A stretch of DNA of 64,000 nucleotides from Rubrivivax albus (GCF_004016515.1 NZ_SACT01000002.1:62001-126000); one strand, 5' to 3'. Numbered from the stretch's first letter, positions 18,360-28,425 are shown. Numbers and translations are program-made. The notes: generated by a model from the sequence alone, not told the origin.

Positions 18360-20678
18360 TCAGCTGACCTTGAAGCGCGCCACCGACTGGCGCAGCTCCT
18401 CGGCGGTGCGCGACAGTTCGCGCACCATCTGCGCCGTCGAGCGCGTGCCGTCGCCGGTCTGCTCGGTCACGGCGAAGATGTGCTGGATGTTCTCGGCCAC
18501 CACGTTGGCCGAACTGGCCTCCTCGGACGCCTGGCGCGAGATGCGCTCGATGAGGTCGGAGAGTTCGCGCGTCACGCGGTCGATGTCGGCCAGCGCGGTG
18601 CCGGCGGCGTCGGACAGGCGCGCGCCCTCGACCACGCCCTGCGTCGAGCGCTCCATGGCGGCCACGGCGTCCTGGGTGTCGGTCTGAATCGTGCGCACGA
18701 TGGCCGCGATCTGCCGCGTCGCGTCGCCGGAGCGTTCGGCCAGCCGCTGCACTTCCTCGGCCACCACCGAGAAGCCTCGGCCTGCTTCGCCGGCGCTGGC
18801 GGCCTGGATGGCGGCGTTGAGCGCCAGCACGTTGGTCTGTTCCGTGATGTCGGAGATCAACTCGGTGATCTCGCCGATCTCCTGCGACGACTCGCCCAGC
18901 CGCTTGATCCGCTTGGACGTCTCCTGGATCTGGTCACGCAGCGTGTTCATGCCGCCGATGGTGTTCTGCACCGCCTGCAGGCCGGTCTCGGCCGCATGCA
19001 GCGACTGGCGCGCAACCTGGGCCGTTTCCTGCGCCTGCGCCGACACGTCGTTGATGCGGCCGGCCATCTGCAGCACCGATTCGCCGGTCTCGCGGATCTC
19101 GCGCAGTTGCTCGGTGGACGCGGCCAGCAGTTCGGTGGAGGTCTGCTCCACCTGCTGCGTCGTCTCGGTCACGCGCTCCACCGTGGTCTGCACCTGCGAC
19201 ACCAGGGTGCGCAGTTCCTCCACCGTGTAGTTCACCGAGTCGGCGATGGCGCCGGTGATGTCCTCGGTCACGGTGGCCTGCTGCGTCAGGTCGCCCTCGG
19301 CCACCGTCTGCAGTTCGTTCATCAGGCGAAGAATGGCGGCCTGGTTGGCGTCGTTGACGCGCTTGGCCTCCTGCTCCTGGCGTTCGGCTTCCTGGCGCTG
19401 GGCCTCCGCGGCACGCGCCCGGGTGGTCTGGTCCTGCACGAACAGCTGCAGCAGGCCCCAGCCGCTGCCGGCCAGCAGTGCCAGGCCCAGCAGGCCGGCG
19501 GCCAGGTAGGGCAGCGACAGGCCGCCGGTGCCGGTCAGCTGCGCCTGCAGCGCATCCAGACCCTGGCGCAGCGGTTCGCTGTCGGCCACGATGCTGGTCT
19601 GCGCCTCGCGGGCCTGCACCAGGCCCTGCAGGTTGCCGAGGATGGCGCCGGCCTGCGTGCGCGTCTGCTCGTACTGCTTGACCAGTTCGGCCAGCACCTC
19701 GCGTGTCTGCGGGTCGCGCGTGCCAGGCAGGCGCAGTTCGGGGTTCCCGGACTCCAGGCCGTCGGCGATCTCACGGAAGCTGTTGAGGTCCTTGCCGAGC
19801 AGGAACACGGCCTCGGGGCTGACGCCCTCCATGGTCAGGAACTCGTTGGCGCTCTTGCCGATGCGCTGGGTCAGCATCACCAACTGGCCCACGGCCGACA
19901 GTTCCGCGGGCGAAGCGCCCTGCTGCAGCTTCAGGGAGGACAGCGTCTCGGCGATCTCCAGCAGGTCGGCCGACTGGCGGTTGATGGCACGCAGCGCCTG
20001 GCCGACCTGCGTGAGCGTCTTTTCCTGCGCCAGCACGACCTGCGCGTTCTTCTCGGCACGATCCACCAGCGGCAGCAGCGGGTCCACCAGTAACTGCAGA
20101 CCCGTCGCTACCGCCGGTGCGGCGCCCGAACCGTCCTTCAGCGAACGCAGGTTGCCGGCGAGGATGGCCGCACTCTCCTTCACCTCGGGGAAGGCGGTGG
20201 CGGAACCGACCAGAGCCTGGGAGACGGACTTGGCCAGCCGCTGAGACTGCGTCTGCGCACGGCCCGTGGCATCCACCTGCGCCGCACTGCGGTTGGCCGC
20301 CACCAGCGCCAGCGATGCCGCCGCCACCAGCAGCGCGACCCCAGCGACGGCACCCAAGACCAGCAGGCGCTGCTGGCGCGCCGCCGGCAGGTGGCCGATC
20401 AGCGGCAGCGGCCTAGCCGTGGCGCCAGCCGCGGCGGCCGCCGCGGCCTCGCCGTAGTCGGGCGCGAGTTCGGAGGGTGCGGCCTCGGAAATGATGGAGG
20501 TCTCGCCGATCGTGCTGCGGCCCTCGTCGGGCGCCAGGGTGGCGCCGCCGGGGCCCAGCCGCACCGTCTGCTCCATGGGCGATGCCGCGTCGGCGACCTC
20601 TTCGAACGGCACCGGTGGCACCGAGTCGGGGGCCGGATTGCTGCGCGACTTGCCCTTGATCCTGTCCAGGAAGCTCAT
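18360..20678 (-). CDS. pilJ: Type IV pilus methyl-accepting chemotaxis protein PilJ
   Basis: The 772-residue transducer of the pilus chemosensory system. About 100 cytoplasmic residues precede the first membrane helix (about 104-127). A periplasmic region with PilJ-type helical repeats ([31 protein letters not shown]) follows, then a second helix from about 387 to 412. A linker leads to the cytoplasmic signalling domain with [20 protein letters not shown]. The unusually long N-terminal segment before the first helix resembles other betaproteobacterial PilJ proteins. It stands between pilI and chpA; signals are passed to ChpA through PilI. Confidence 0.95.
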   Translation of the reverse strand: MSFLDRIKGKSRSNPAPDSVPPVPFEEVADAASPMEQTVRLGPGGATLAPDEGRSTIGETSIISEAAPSELAPDYGEAAAAAAAGATARPLPLIGHLPAARQQRLLVLGAVAGVALLVAAASLALVAANRSAAQVDATGRAQTQSQRLAKSVSQALVGSATAFPEVKESAAILAGNLRSLKDGSGAAPAVATGLQLLVDPLLPLVDRAEKNAQVVLAQEKTLTQVGQALRAINRQSADLLEIAETLSSLKLQQGASPAELSAVGQLVMLTQRIGKSANEFLTMEGVSPEAVFLLGKDLNSFREIADGLESGNPELRLPGTRDPQTREVLAELVKQYEQTRTQAGAILGNLQGLVQAREAQTSIVADSEPLRQGLDALQAQLTGTGGLSLPYLAAGLLGLALLAGSGWGLLQLFVQDQTTRARAAEAQRQEAERQEQEAKRVNDANQAAILRLMNELQTVAEGDLTQQATVTEDITGAIADSVNYTVEELRTLVSQVQTTVERVTETTQQVEQTSTELLAASTEQLREIRETGESVLQMAGRINDVSAQAQETAQVARQSLHAAETGLQAVQNTIGGMNTLRDQIQETSKRIKRLGESSQEIGEITELISDITEQTNVLALNAAIQAASAGEAGRGFSVVAEEVQRLAERSGDATRQIAAIVRTIQTDTQDAVAAMERSTQGVVEGARLSDAAGTALADIDRVTRELSDLIERISRQASEEASSANVVAENIQHIFAVTEQTGDGTRSTAQMVRELSRTAEELRQSVARFKVS

Positions 20679-20735
20679 GGAGGTCCTCTCTCGGTGCTCT
20701 TGTGTTCGTCTCTGTGGGGGGGCGGCGAGCCGGCT

Positions 20736-21287
20736 TCAGGCGTGAACGGTCGGCAACGCCTGGGCAATGCCCAGGAACTGGGGGTGCACGGCCAGCGCCG
20801 CCAGGTCGATCTCCTGCCATACCCGGCCGGCTTCGTCCCGCCAGCGCCCTCCGGCGAACGCGGGCCGCGGCCCGTCGGCCGCGGCTTCGGCCTGCAACTG
20901 GTTGGGGCTGCGCAGGCCGGCCAGCCTGTCGACGATCAGCGCGGCATGGCTGCCGAGCGCAGGGTTCAGAGCGAGCACGCGGGCCTGTTCACGCCAGGGT
21001 TCGCCAGCCGGGCGCGGGCCGCGCAGACCGAGGAAGGCCGCGAAATCGACAACGCCGTGCAGACCGCCGCGCAGGTTGGCCACGCCCACGAACCACGGCA
21101 AGGTGTGCGGCACCGGCAGCAGGGTGGGCACGGCGAAGATCTCCCCGGCCGTCGCGAGCGGGAACAACAGCCCCTGCCGCTCGCACTCGACCGCCAGCCA
21201 GGCCGTGCGCTGTGTCGTCGACTGCACGGCCTGCAGCCGCTCGGCCAGACGGGCCTGCAGGTCACGGAGCGCGTCGTGGCGTGCCAT
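20736..21287 (-). CDS. pilI: CheW-like coupling protein PilI
   Basis: A 183-residue CheW-domain protein that would couple PilJ to the kinase ChpA. The conserved CheW pattern is visible: AVECERQGLLFPLATAGEIF, then LPWFVGVANLRGGLHGVVDF with the typical glycine-rich turn, then ALIVDRLAGL. It starts 12 bases after the pilH stop and precedes pilJ in the same operon. Confidence 0.93.
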   Translation of the reverse strand: MARHDALRDLQARLAERLQAVQSTTQRTAWLAVECERQGLLFPLATAGEIFAVPTLLPVPHTLPWFVGVANLRGGLHGVVDFAAFLGLRGPRPAGEPWREQARVLALNPALGSHAALIVDRLAGLRSPNQLQAEAAADGPRPAFAGGRWRDEAGRVWQEIDLAALAVHPQFLGIAQALPTVHA

Positions 21288-21299
21288 CGCTTGCCGGGT

Positions 21300-21665
21300 T
21301 CAGTCGAAGGCCTTGATCTTCGCGAACAGTTCGTCCGCGTTGACCGGCTTGACGATGTAGTCGCGCGCACCCTGGCGCATGCCCCAGACCTTGTCGGTTT
21401 CCTGGTTCTTGCTGGTGCACATGATGACCGGCACGTCGGCCCACCGCGGATCGCGGGTGATCGTGCGCGTGAGCTGGAAACCGTTCTGGCCCGGCATGAC
21501 CACATCCATCAGGATGAGGTCGGGCTTCTCCTCGGCCAGGCGGCGCAGTGCCTCCTCGCCGTTCTCGGCGGTGCGGACCGCGTAGCCCTTCTTGCCGAGC
21601 AGGTCGGACAGGTGGTAGAGCTCGGTCTTGGAATCGTCGACGACCAGGACTTTCTGGATGGGCAT
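21300..21665 (-). CDS. pilH: Response regulator PilH (single receiver domain)
   Basis: A 121-residue stand-alone receiver with no output domain. The acidic pocket is in VLVVDDSKTE, the phospho-acceptor aspartate in LILMDVVMPGQNGF, and the conserved lysine in IVKPVNADELF. By analogy with Pseudomonas, PilG and PilH set the balance of pilus extension and retraction motors. The start ATG at 21665 gives MPIQKVLVV. Confidence 0.93.
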   Translation of the reverse strand: MPIQKVLVVDDSKTELYHLSDLLGKKGYAVRTAENGEEALRRLAEEKPDLILMDVVMPGQNGFQLTRTITRDPRWADVPVIMCTSKNQETDKVWGMRQGARDYIVKPVNADELFAKIKAFD

Positions 21666-21731
21666 GGCTGGATTCCTCGTGGTGCTCGGCGCGGGGCGGC
21701 GTGGCCGATGGAACGCGGGCCGCGATCGGCC

Positions 21732-22178
21732 TCAGGTCGGCTGCCGCCGGAAGGCCTCCACGGCCTTGAGCAGTTGTTCCTTGGTGAACGGCTTGGTCAG
21801 GTAGTCCTCCGAGCCGACCATGCGCCCGCGCGCCTTGTCGAACAGGCCGTCCTTGGAGGACAGCATGATCACCGGCACGTGCGCGAAGCGGGGGTTGCGC
21901 TTGATGATGGCGCAGGTCTGGTAGCCGTCCAGGCGCGGCATCAGGATGTCGCAGAAGATCAGTTCGGGGGCGTGGTCGTTGACCTTGGACAGCGCGTCGA
22001 AGCCATCCTCGGCCAGCACCACCTGGTGCCCGCCCTGGCGCAGGAAGATCTCGGCGCTGCGGCGGATGGTGTTGCTGTCGTCCACCACCAGCACGCGCGC
22101 ACCCGCGGCCGGTGCCGCAGCCGCGCCGGCCGCCTCAGACTCCGCTGGAAGTTCCACTTGGACTCCTCGTTCCGACAC
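21732..22178 (-). CDS. pilG: Response regulator PilG (single receiver domain)
   Basis: A 148-residue receiver-domain protein with an N-terminal extension of about 25 alanine-rich residues. VLVVDDSNTIRRSAEIFL provides the acidic pocket, LIFCDILMPRLDGYQT the phospho-acceptor and YLTKPFTKEQL the lysine. The DSNTIRRSAE wording is characteristic of PilG rather than PilH. It is the first pilus gene of the cluster, 18 bases after the rubredoxin stop, and pilH follows after 66 bases. Confidence 0.93.
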   Translation of the reverse strand: MSERGVQVELPAESEAAGAAAAPAAGARVLVVDDSNTIRRSAEIFLRQGGHQVVLAEDGFDALSKVNDHAPELIFCDILMPRLDGYQTCAIIKRNPRFAHVPVIMLSSKDGLFDKARGRMVGSEDYLTKPFTKEQLLKAVEAFRRQPT

Positions 22179-22196
22179 GCCGCTGGGCCTGCCGGG

Positions 22197-22370
22197 TCAG
22201 ATGCGGACCATTTCGAAGTCCTCCTTGCGGGCACCGCACTCGGGACAGGTCCAGTTCATCGGCACGTCGGCCCAGGCCGTGCCCGGGGCGATGCCGTGCT
22301 CGGGGTCACCGGCCGCCTCGTCGTAGATCCAGCCGCAGATCAGGCACATCCAGGTGCGAGGTTCGCTCAC
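22197..22370 (-). CDS. Rubredoxin
   Basis: A 57-residue iron protein beginning (GTG at 22370) SEPRTWMCLICGWIYDEAAG. The two CxxC iron ligands are CLIC and, near the end, CPEC, giving the standard four-cysteine Fe site. An ATG at 22349 (MCLICGW) is possible but would truncate the first strand. It is a small electron carrier; its redox partner is not in the window. Rubredoxin directly before pilG is a recurring arrangement in betaproteobacteria, probably because of a shared promoter rather than shared function. Confidence 0.93.
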   Translation of the reverse strand: MSEPRTWMCLICGWIYDEAAGDPEHGIAPGTAWADVPMNWTCPECGARKEDFEMVRI

Positions 22371-22388
22371 GTGAGGGCACTTCGATCA

Positions 22389-22434
22389 CTACAATGACGA
22401 TGCATTGTAGCGACGGCGTCTGCCCGAAAATCAA
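22389..22434. promoter_or_regulatory. Divergent promoter region between rubredoxin-pil cluster and thiD
   Basis: An 8-bp inverted repeat, CTACAATG (22389-22396) and CATTGTAG (22403-22410), with six bases between. Each arm contains TACAAT, a good -10 element, one pointing each way. For the minus strand, TTGATT at 22434-22429 could be the -35, with a rather long 19-bp spacer; the rubredoxin GTG is 33 bases beyond the -10. The plus-strand -35 for thiD is poor. The repeat could also bind a regulator. Confidence 0.45.
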
Positions 22435-22550
22435 GGAATTGTGAGCACATAGGCAACACTCCTCGAGTTTCGCTGGAAGTTTGCAGGCCGATTGCCACAC
22501 CTTGTTTCCCGATGCCGAACGCCGGTCCGGCACGCCCGTTGGAATTTCCC

Positions 22551-23516
22551 ATGAACCCCGAATCCCCCCCGGTCGCCGACACCCTCGATCCGGGTCAGGA
22601 GGCCCCGCCACCGGCCTGCGTGATGTGCTTCAACGCCAGCGACCCCAGCGGCGCAGGCGGCCTGCCTGGTGACATCGCCACCGTGGCGGCCATGGGGGCA
22701 CACGCGCTCCCGGTGGTGACCAGCATCGTGATGCGCGACACCGCGGAGGTGTTCGACCAGCACCTGCTCGACCCCGAGGTGGTGGTCGAACAGGCCCGTG
22801 GCGTGCTCGAGGACGTCACGCTCTCCGGCTTCAAGGTCGGTTTCCTCGGCAGTGCCGAGGTGCTCGGCGCCGTGGCCGAGGTGCTGTCGGACTACCCCGA
22901 CGCCCCCCTGGTGTCCTACCTGCCCAGCCTGTCGTGGCTCGAGGAGGACCAGCAGCAAAACTACCTGGAAGCCTTCCGCGAACTGATCCTGCCAGCGACC
23001 GAGGTGCTGGTGGGCAACCACCAGACGCTGATGGAACTGCTGCTGCCCGACTGGGACAGCGAACGCCCGCCGTCGCCGCGCGAACTGGCCGTGGCCGCCG
23101 GCGAACATGGCACCAGCTACGTGCTGGTCACCGGCGTGCTGCTGCCGAGCAAGGGCACGGAGCAGTTCATCGACAACGTGCTCGCGTCGCCGCAGGGCGC
23201 ACTCACGGGGGAGAAGTTCGAGCGCTTCGACACCAGCTTCGTCGGCAGCGGCGACACCCTGGCCGCCGCGCTCGCGGCGCTGCTGGCTGCCGGCAGCGAA
23301 CTGCAGGCCGCGGTGGGGGAGGCGCTGGCCTTCCTGGACCAGAGCCTGGATGCCGGCTTCCGCCCTGGCATGGGGCATGTGGTGCCCGACCGCTTCTTCT
23401 GGGCCCTGCCGCCGGCCGACGAGGACGCCGCCGGCCAGGCGGACGACGCCACGCCACCCGAAGCCGCAGCCGCCGACGAACCCAAGAGCAAGGGAGCTTC
23501 CCGCCGTGTCCACTGA
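22551..23516 (+). CDS. thiD: ThiD-like hydroxymethylpyrimidine (phosphate) kinase, divergent
   Basis: A 321-residue ribokinase-fold kinase, presumably for the pyrimidine branch of thiamine synthesis. [15 protein letters not shown] matches the ThiD opening SDPSGGAGIQAD only in part. The usual GTGC at the end is replaced by GSGD with Asp235, as in ordinary ribokinases. The C-terminus carries a 35-residue acidic/alanine extension. The start is uncertain: ATG at 22551 is chosen because a GGAA precedes it, and ATG at 22512 would add 13 residues. The stop overlaps the hemL start by 11 bases. Gene order with hemL supports the usual ThiD annotation, but substrate specificity is less certain than for E. 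coli-type ThiD. Confidence 0.8.
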   Translation: MNPESPPVADTLDPGQEAPPPACVMCFNASDPSGAGGLPGDIATVAAMGAHALPVVTSIVMRDTAEVFDQHLLDPEVVVEQARGVLEDVTLSGFKVGFLGSAEVLGAVAEVLSDYPDAPLVSYLPSLSWLEEDQQQNYLEAFRELILPATEVLVGNHQTLMELLLPDWDSERPPSPRELAVAAGEHGTSYVLVTGVLLPSKGTEQFIDNVLASPQGALTGEKFERFDTSFVGSGDTLAAALAALLAAGSELQAAVGEALAFLDQSLDAGFRPGMGHVVPDRFFWALPPADEDAAGQADDATPPEAAAADEPKSKGASRRVH

Positions 23517-24807
23517 ACGCAGCAACGTCCAGGCCTTCGAGCGCGCGCAGCGCGTGATCCCGGGCGGCGTGAACTCGCCGGTGCGGGCCTTCCGCGCTGT
23601 CGGCGGCACGCCGCGCTTCATCCGCCGCGCCGAGGGCGCCTACCTGTGGGACGTCGAGGGCCGGCGCTACATCGACTACATCGGCTCCTGGGGGCCGATG
23701 ATCCTGGGCCACGGCCATCCGGCGGTGCTCGACGCGGTGATGAAGGCGGCACGCGACGGCCTGAGCTTCGGCGCGCCCACCGAGGCGGAGGCGGAACTGG
23801 CCGAAGCCATCATCGCGCAGGTGCCGTCGGTGCAGCAGGTGCGCCTGGTCTCCAGCGGCACCGAGGCCGGCATGAGCGCCCTGCGCCTGGCGCGCGGCGC
23901 CACCGGGCGCTCGGCCATCGTCAAGTTCGAGGGCTGCTACCACGGCCACGCCGATGCATTGCTGGTCAAGGCCGGCTCCGGCCTGGCCACGTTTGGCCAC
24001 CCCACCAGCGCCGGCGTGCCGCCGGAAGTGGTGCAGCACACGATGGTGCTCGAGTACAACAACGTCGGCCAACTCGAGCAGGCCTTCGCCGAACGCGGGC
24101 ACGAGATCGCCTGCGTGATGATCGAGCCCATCGCCGGCAACATGAACTTCGTGCGCGCCAGCGTGCCGTTCATGACCCGCCTGCGCGAGCTTTGCACGCA
24201 GCACGGTGCGCTGCTGGTGTTCGACGAGGTCATGACCGGCTTCCGCGTCGCGCTGGGCAGTGCGCAGAGCCTGTACGCGCGGCTGATCCCGGGCTTCCAG
24301 CCGGACATGAGCGTGTTCGGCAAGGTCATCGGCGGCGGCATGCCGCTGGCCGCCTTCGGCGGTTCCAGGGACGTGATGGCCCAGTTGGCTCCGCTGGGCC
24401 CGGTCTACCAGGCCGGCACGCTCAGCGGCAACCCGGTGGCCACGGCCTGCGGGCTGGCCACGCTGCGCGAGATCTCGCGCCCCGGCTTCTTCGACGCCCT
24501 GGCCGCCCGCACGCGAGCGCTGGTCGACGGCCTGGCCGCGGAGGCGCGCGATGCCGGCGTGCCGATGGCGGTGGACAGCGAAGGCGGCATGTTCGGCTTC
24601 TTCTTTGCCGCTGACCTGCCACAGAACTACCCGGCCGTGATGGCCACGGACAAGGAGCGCTTCAACCGCTTCTTCCACGCCATGCTCGACCGCGGCGTCT
24701 ACCTGGCGCCGGCGCTGTACGAGGCCGGCTTCGTCAGCGCCACCCACACCGAGGCCGACATCGCCGCCACGCTGCAGGCAGCGCGCGAGGCACTGCGTCA
24801 GGGCTGA
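23506..24807 (+). CDS. hemL: Glutamate-1-semialdehyde 2,1-aminomutase
   Basis: PLP-dependent enzyme converting glutamate 1-semialdehyde to 5-aminolevulinate, the step after HemA in C5 heme synthesis. The 433 residues match the family length. [11 protein letters not shown], the PLP cofactor pocket [25 protein letters not shown] and the Schiff-base lysine in [10 protein letters not shown] are all present. The GTG at 23506 is preceded by AGGGAG at 23491 and overlaps the thiD stop. Its end overlaps the convergent diguanylate cyclase gene by 10 bases. Confidence 0.97.
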   Translation: MSTERSNVQAFERAQRVIPGGVNSPVRAFRAVGGTPRFIRRAEGAYLWDVEGRRYIDYIGSWGPMILGHGHPAVLDAVMKAARDGLSFGAPTEAEAELAEAIIAQVPSVQQVRLVSSGTEAGMSALRLARGATGRSAIVKFEGCYHGHADALLVKAGSGLATFGHPTSAGVPPEVVQHTMVLEYNNVGQLEQAFAERGHEIACVMIEPIAGNMNFVRASVPFMTRLRELCTQHGALLVFDEVMTGFRVALGSAQSLYARLIPGFQPDMSVFGKVIGGGMPLAAFGGSRDVMAQLAPLGPVYQAGTLSGNPVATACGLATLREISRPGFFDALAARTRALVDGLAAEARDAGVPMAVDSEGGMFGFFFAADLPQNYPAVMATDKERFNRFFHAMLDRGVYLAPALYEAGFVSATHTEADIAATLQAAREALRQG

Positions 24808-26513
24808 TCGCCCGCGGCCGGCACGGCGGCCGCGCCATCATGGCCATGTATGCGGACCGTGCCACGCCTCGACGCCTTGGCAGCGTACATGGCATCGTCG
24901 GCATGGCGGATCAGCGTCTCGACATCGCCACCGGCGTGCGGGGCCAGTGCCACGCCCACCGAGGCCCCGACCTGCACCATGATGCGGTCGACGACCAGCG
25001 GCTGAGACAGCATGGAGACGATGCGATGGGCCAGGCCCAGGGCGTGGTCAGCGCGCCGGACCCCCATCTGCAGCACGGCAAACTCGTCGCCTCCCAGACG
25101 TGCGACGGTGTCGCCATCGCGCGCCAAGCCGCGCAGGCGATCGGCCAGCGCCGCCAGGACCCGGTCGCCGACGACATGGCCATGGCGGTCGTTCACCGGT
25201 TTGAAGTGGTCAAGGTCGATGAAGTGCAGCGCGAAGCCATCCTCGGCCGTCACCGGCAGCAGGCCTGCCAGCCGCTCACGGAAAGACGCGCGGTTCAACA
25301 GGTCAGTGAGGTCGTCGCGCTGCGCGAGCTGGCGGATGCTGTCCTCGCGCCGCCGGCGGTCGGAGACGTCGGTGTAGGTGCGCAGCACGCCGCCGCCTTC
25401 GAGCGGCACGCTGCGCACCTCGATGATGCGGCCGTCGGGGCGCGCGCGGTCGTAGATCTGGGGTATGTCCAGGATGCCACCGGCTCGGACAAAGGCCTTC
25501 AGGTCCTCCGACGTGTCACGGAACTCGTCGGTCGACCACTGGTACTCGAGCACGTCCTGGAACCGGGGGTGTGAGGCCATCAGGTCCGGCGGCAGCCCCA
25601 GCAGTTCGATCGCCCGCGGGTTGCACACCTCGACCACGTGGTCGGCATTGACCATCATCACGCCCTGCTCCATGCGCGCAAGCATGGCCTCCAGCAGCGT
25701 GGACTTGTGCTGCAGTGCGGCCTCACTCGCCTTGGTGCGCTGTTCCGCCTCCATCAGCCGGCGTTCATTGCGCTTGAGCTCGGTGATGTCGACATGGGCG
25801 TAGATGCCGCGCCCCTCCGGCCCGGCCTGGCCGACGATGCGGACCCAGCGGTCCATCGGCAACGGCAACTCGAAGGGGGCGCCGATGTGGCGCAGGCGAT
25901 CGACGAGGGCGGCGCTGCCTTCGCGGTACCGATGACGATCGGGCTTGTCGCTCCAGACCTCGGCGTACAGGACCTCAAAACGCTGACCAACTGCAGCCTC
26001 GCGGTCGGGCAGGCCGTAGGCATGGACGAAGGTCTCGTTGACCCAGGCGATCAGGCCGTCTTCGGTCGTCACCATGACTGCATCGGGCAGGTGGTCGAAC
26101 AGACCCAGTTCGGTCCGGCCGGGATCCACCGGGCCGCCCAGCACAGGCATGGCATGCTCGGTCCAGATGCGGATGCGGCCGATGCCCGGCAGCGGCAGCG
26201 AACCCACGCGCAGCCGCCTTCCCCGATGGTCGAAGGCAAGGGCGCGGTGCTGCGCCCGGTGGCGCGCCAATGCGTCCGTCACCCGCTGTGCCAGCTGTGC
26301 CATGGGCAGGCCTGGCGTGCGCGCCTCGAAGAACCGGCGCAGGTTGGCCTCGTACGGCTCACCGGAATAGATGTGCCCGCCATGCTCCGGAAAGAACCGC
26401 AGGAAGCTCCGGTTCCAGGTCAGTGTCCTGTCGTGTTCATCGAGCACGCAGGCCGCCACCCCCAGGCTGTCGAGCGTGTCGCAGACCGGTCGGAGGAGGG
26501 CAAGCGCTTCCAT
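24798..26513 (-). CDS. PAS-domain diguanylate cyclase (GGDEF)
   Basis: A 571-residue, apparently soluble protein with three PAS-like sensor regions (about residues 10-110, 135-250 and 265-385) and a C-terminal GGDEF domain. The active site LGGDEF is at about residue 473, and the c-di-GMP inhibitory RxxD site (RDGD) lies five residues before it, so both synthesis and feedback control look intact. No EAL domain follows. It would make the second messenger c-di-GMP in response to an unknown signal. It is a single gene; a CAGAAT about 37 bases before the start could be its -10. Confidence 0.93.
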   Translation of the reverse strand: MEALALLRPVCDTLDSLGVAACVLDEHDRTLTWNRSFLRFFPEHGGHIYSGEPYEANLRRFFEARTPGLPMAQLAQRVTDALARHRAQHRALAFDHRGRRLRVGSLPLPGIGRIRIWTEHAMPVLGGPVDPGRTELGLFDHLPDAVMVTTEDGLIAWVNETFVHAYGLPDREAAVGQRFEVLYAEVWSDKPDRHRYREGSAALVDRLRHIGAPFELPLPMDRWVRIVGQAGPEGRGIYAHVDITELKRNERRLMEAEQRTKASEAALQHKSTLLEAMLARMEQGVMMVNADHVVEVCNPRAIELLGLPPDLMASHPRFQDVLEYQWSTDEFRDTSEDLKAFVRAGGILDIPQIYDRARPDGRIIEVRSVPLEGGGVLRTYTDVSDRRRREDSIRQLAQRDDLTDLLNRASFRERLAGLLPVTAEDGFALHFIDLDHFKPVNDRHGHVVGDRVLAALADRLRGLARDGDTVARLGGDEFAVLQMGVRRADHALGLAHRIVSMLSQPLVVDRIMVQVGASVGVALAPHAGGDVETLIRHADDAMYAAKASRRGTVRIHGHDGAAAVPAAGDQP

Positions 26514-26596
26514 CGCGTCGGGGGCCGTTCGGTCGGTGGTGTCTGTTCATTCTGCCTCGTCGGAACAGCCCTGCGCGGCATGTCCTCCCGCGCGCG

Positions 26597-27067
26597 TCAG
26601 GCCGGCGACGAGCGCAGCCCGTAGGTGCCACCACCTGACCACAGGTACTCCACCCGCAGCACCGGGTCACCCTGCTCCCCGGCAAAGGTGAAGCCGATCA
26701 CCGCCAGACTGTCACCATCCCGGATCTCGGCCACCTGCCAGGCGTTCATGCGGAACAGCGGGGCGAGTTCGATCGTCCAGCGCGGGTGACGCCGCTGCGA
26801 CAGACGCGCCGCCTTCAACAAGGCGGCACCGTCGACCGGGGCCGTCTGCGCCGGCAGCGCCCGGCTGGTGAGGTCGGCCGGCAGGGCCATCTCGGCGGCG
26901 GGCACCAGCATGAGTTCGACATGCGGGTTGCGCCAGCGGACGTCCGCCGCCGTGCCCTCCAGGTAGATCGGCCGGTTCTGGTCGAAGCTGCTCCAGCCGT
27001 GGTGGGCCTGCGCGGTGTGTACCCATGGCGCCATGCCGGCAGCCAGCAGCAGGGATCGTCGTTGCAT
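26597..27067 (-). CDS. Exported DUF6152-type protein
   Basis: A 156-residue protein with an N-terminal export signal of twin-arginine appearance (MQRRSLLLAAGMAPWVHTAQA), then AHHGWSSFDQNRPIYLEGT and WRNPHVELML. These blocks are typical of DUF6152 proteins, whose function is unknown. The histidine pair just after the signal and the beta-rich remainder suggest a small periplasmic domain, possibly metal-binding (inference). It begins 13 bases after the four-helix membrane gene and probably works with it. Confidence 0.7.
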   Translation of the reverse strand: MQRRSLLLAAGMAPWVHTAQAHHGWSSFDQNRPIYLEGTAADVRWRNPHVELMLVPAAEMALPADLTSRALPAQTAPVDGAALLKAARLSQRRHPRWTIELAPLFRMNAWQVAEIRDGDSLAVIGFTFAGEQGDPVLRVEYLWSGGGTYGLRSSPA

Positions 27068-27080
27068 GGCGGTCTCTCCT

Positions 27081-27506
27081 TCAGAGGTAGGCGATGAAGC
27101 GGCCGGCCATGATGACCGCCAGCCACAACCCCAGCGAGAGTACGGTCTGCGCCCGCGCCACGGCGTCCGCGCGATGCAGTCCATCGCGGGCATGGAACAG
27201 GCCCGCATTGACCCCGGCTGCGGCCAGCAACCCCATCTTCAGCAGGAACAGCCGGTTGGCCAGCAGTTCACCCGGCGCCGCGGCAAACATCAGCAGGCCG
27301 CTGGCCGCCGCAAGGCCGAAGCCGGCCACCGCGATCGCGAGCGCCAGACGGGCCAGGGGGCGCAGCGGCAGTGCCGGCGCAGCGCCCCACAGGCGCAGTT
27401 CCACCAGCACGAGGTTGCCCAGCAGCAGGGCAATGCCCACGATGTGCACCACCTCCAGCGCCGGGTAGGCCCAGGGGTGCTCGGCGATCGCGGTCAGGCC
27501 CTGCAT
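27081..27506 (-). CDS. Small four-helix membrane protein (DUF6644-like)
   Basis: A 141-residue inner-membrane protein with four hydrophobic helices: VVHIVGIALLLGNLVLVELRL, LALAIAVAGFGLAAASGLLMF, LFLLKMGLLAAAGVNAGLF and TVLSLGLWLAVIMAGRFIAYL. Conserved histidines and EH residues near the first helix resemble small CopD/cytochrome b561-like families; heme binding is possible but unproven. It sits between ubiX (24 bases) and the exported DUF6152-type gene (13 bases), a pairing that suggests one functional unit. Confidence 0.7.
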   Translation of the reverse strand: MQGLTAIAEHPWAYPALEVVHIVGIALLLGNLVLVELRLWGAAPALPLRPLARLALAIAVAGFGLAAASGLLMFAAAPGELLANRLFLLKMGLLAAAGVNAGLFHARDGLHRADAVARAQTVLSLGLWLAVIMAGRFIAYL

Positions 27507-27530
27507 GGCTGGCCCGCAGGCCGTAGGTCG

Positions 27531-28094
27531 CTACAGCCCCTGCCAGCGCTGCGGCTGGGCGCCATCGGCCCCGACCAGCGCCAGCACACGCTCGACGGTG
27601 TCCGCGACCATCTCGTCGATGCTCGCAGGCCGGTGGTAGAAGGCCGGCAGCGGCGGGAAGATCACGCCACCCATTTCGGTGACGGCCGTCATGTTGCGCA
27701 GATGGGCCAGGTTCAACGGCGTCTCGCGCACCATCAGCACCAGCCGACGCCGCTCCTTGAGCATGACGTCGGCCGCACGCGTGAGCAGGTTGTCCGACAG
27801 CCCGTGCGCCACGGCGGCCAGCGTCTTCATCGAACACGGTGCGACCACCATGGCCGCGGCGTCGAAGCTGCCGCTGGCCACGCAGGCGCCGACGTCGCCC
27901 GGGGCGTGCGACTCATCGGCCTCGGCTTCCAGCGCCCGGCGGTCCAGGCCGAGCTCGTGGTGGGCGTTGAGCACGCCGGCCGGCGTGACCACGAGGTGGG
28001 TGCGCAGCCCGAGCACGCGTGCCCGGCGAAGCAGTTGCAGGCCGTAGACCGCGCCCGTCGCGCCGGTGATGCCGACGACGAGGCGGCGTGTCAT
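27531..28094 (-). CDS. ubiX: Flavin prenyltransferase UbiX
   Basis: Attaches a dimethylallyl group to FMN to make the prenylated cofactor used by the UbiD decarboxylase in ubiquinone synthesis. The 187-residue protein has the FMN-binding start VVGITGATGAVYGL, VVAPCSMKTLAAVAHG and the C-terminal block PPLPAFYHRPASIDEMV. The start ATG is 13 bases after the grxD stop. Confidence 0.96.
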   Translation of the reverse strand: MTRRLVVGITGATGAVYGLQLLRRARVLGLRTHLVVTPAGVLNAHHELGLDRRALEAEADESHAPGDVGACVASGSFDAAAMVVAPCSMKTLAAVAHGLSDNLLTRAADVMLKERRRLVLMVRETPLNLAHLRNMTAVTEMGGVIFPPLPAFYHRPASIDEMVADTVERVLALVGADGAQPQRWQGL

Positions 28095-28107
28095 CCGGGG
28101 TCGGTGA

Positions 28108-28425
28108 TCAGGTGCCCTGGCCGAGCACCTGCTGCAGTTCGCCCGACTCGTACATCTCCATCATGATGTCCGAACCACCGACGAACTCACCCTTCACGTA
28201 CAGCTGCGGGATGGTGGGCCAGTTGGCGTATTCCTTGATGCCCTGGCGGATGCCCTCGTCCTCGAGCACGTTGACCGTGGCCACGTTCTGCGCGCCACAG
28301 GCCTTGAGGATCTGGATGGCGCGGCCGGAGAAGCCGCACATGGGGAACTGCGCCGTGCCCTTCATGAAGAGCACCACGGGGTGGCCCTTGACGATCTCGT
28401 CGATGCGTTGCTGCGTGTCGGACAT
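28108..28425 (-). CDS. grxD: Monothiol glutaredoxin (Grx4 type)
   Basis: A 105-residue CGFS glutaredoxin that carries iron-sulfur clusters with glutathione. The active site reads PMCGFSGRA, and the downstream WPTIPQLYVKGEFVGGSDI block is intact. The ATG at 28425 gives MSDTQQRIDEI. It is the first gene of the unit with ubiX, and the genes upstream (prmC, prfA, hemA) are the usual betaproteobacterial neighbours. The 120 bases before it contain no gene I can support. Confidence 0.95.
   Translation of the reverse strand: MSDTQQRIDEIVKGHPVVLFMKGTAQFPMCGFSGRAIQILKACGAQNVATVNVLEDEGIRQGIKEYANWPTIPQLYVKGEFVGGSDIMMEMYESGELQQVLGQGT

Noticed and set aside
22367..22582. A 71-codon minus-strand frame upstream of the rubredoxin gene
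   Set aside because: It lies in the divergent promoter region, overlaps thiD antisense and has no recognisable features.
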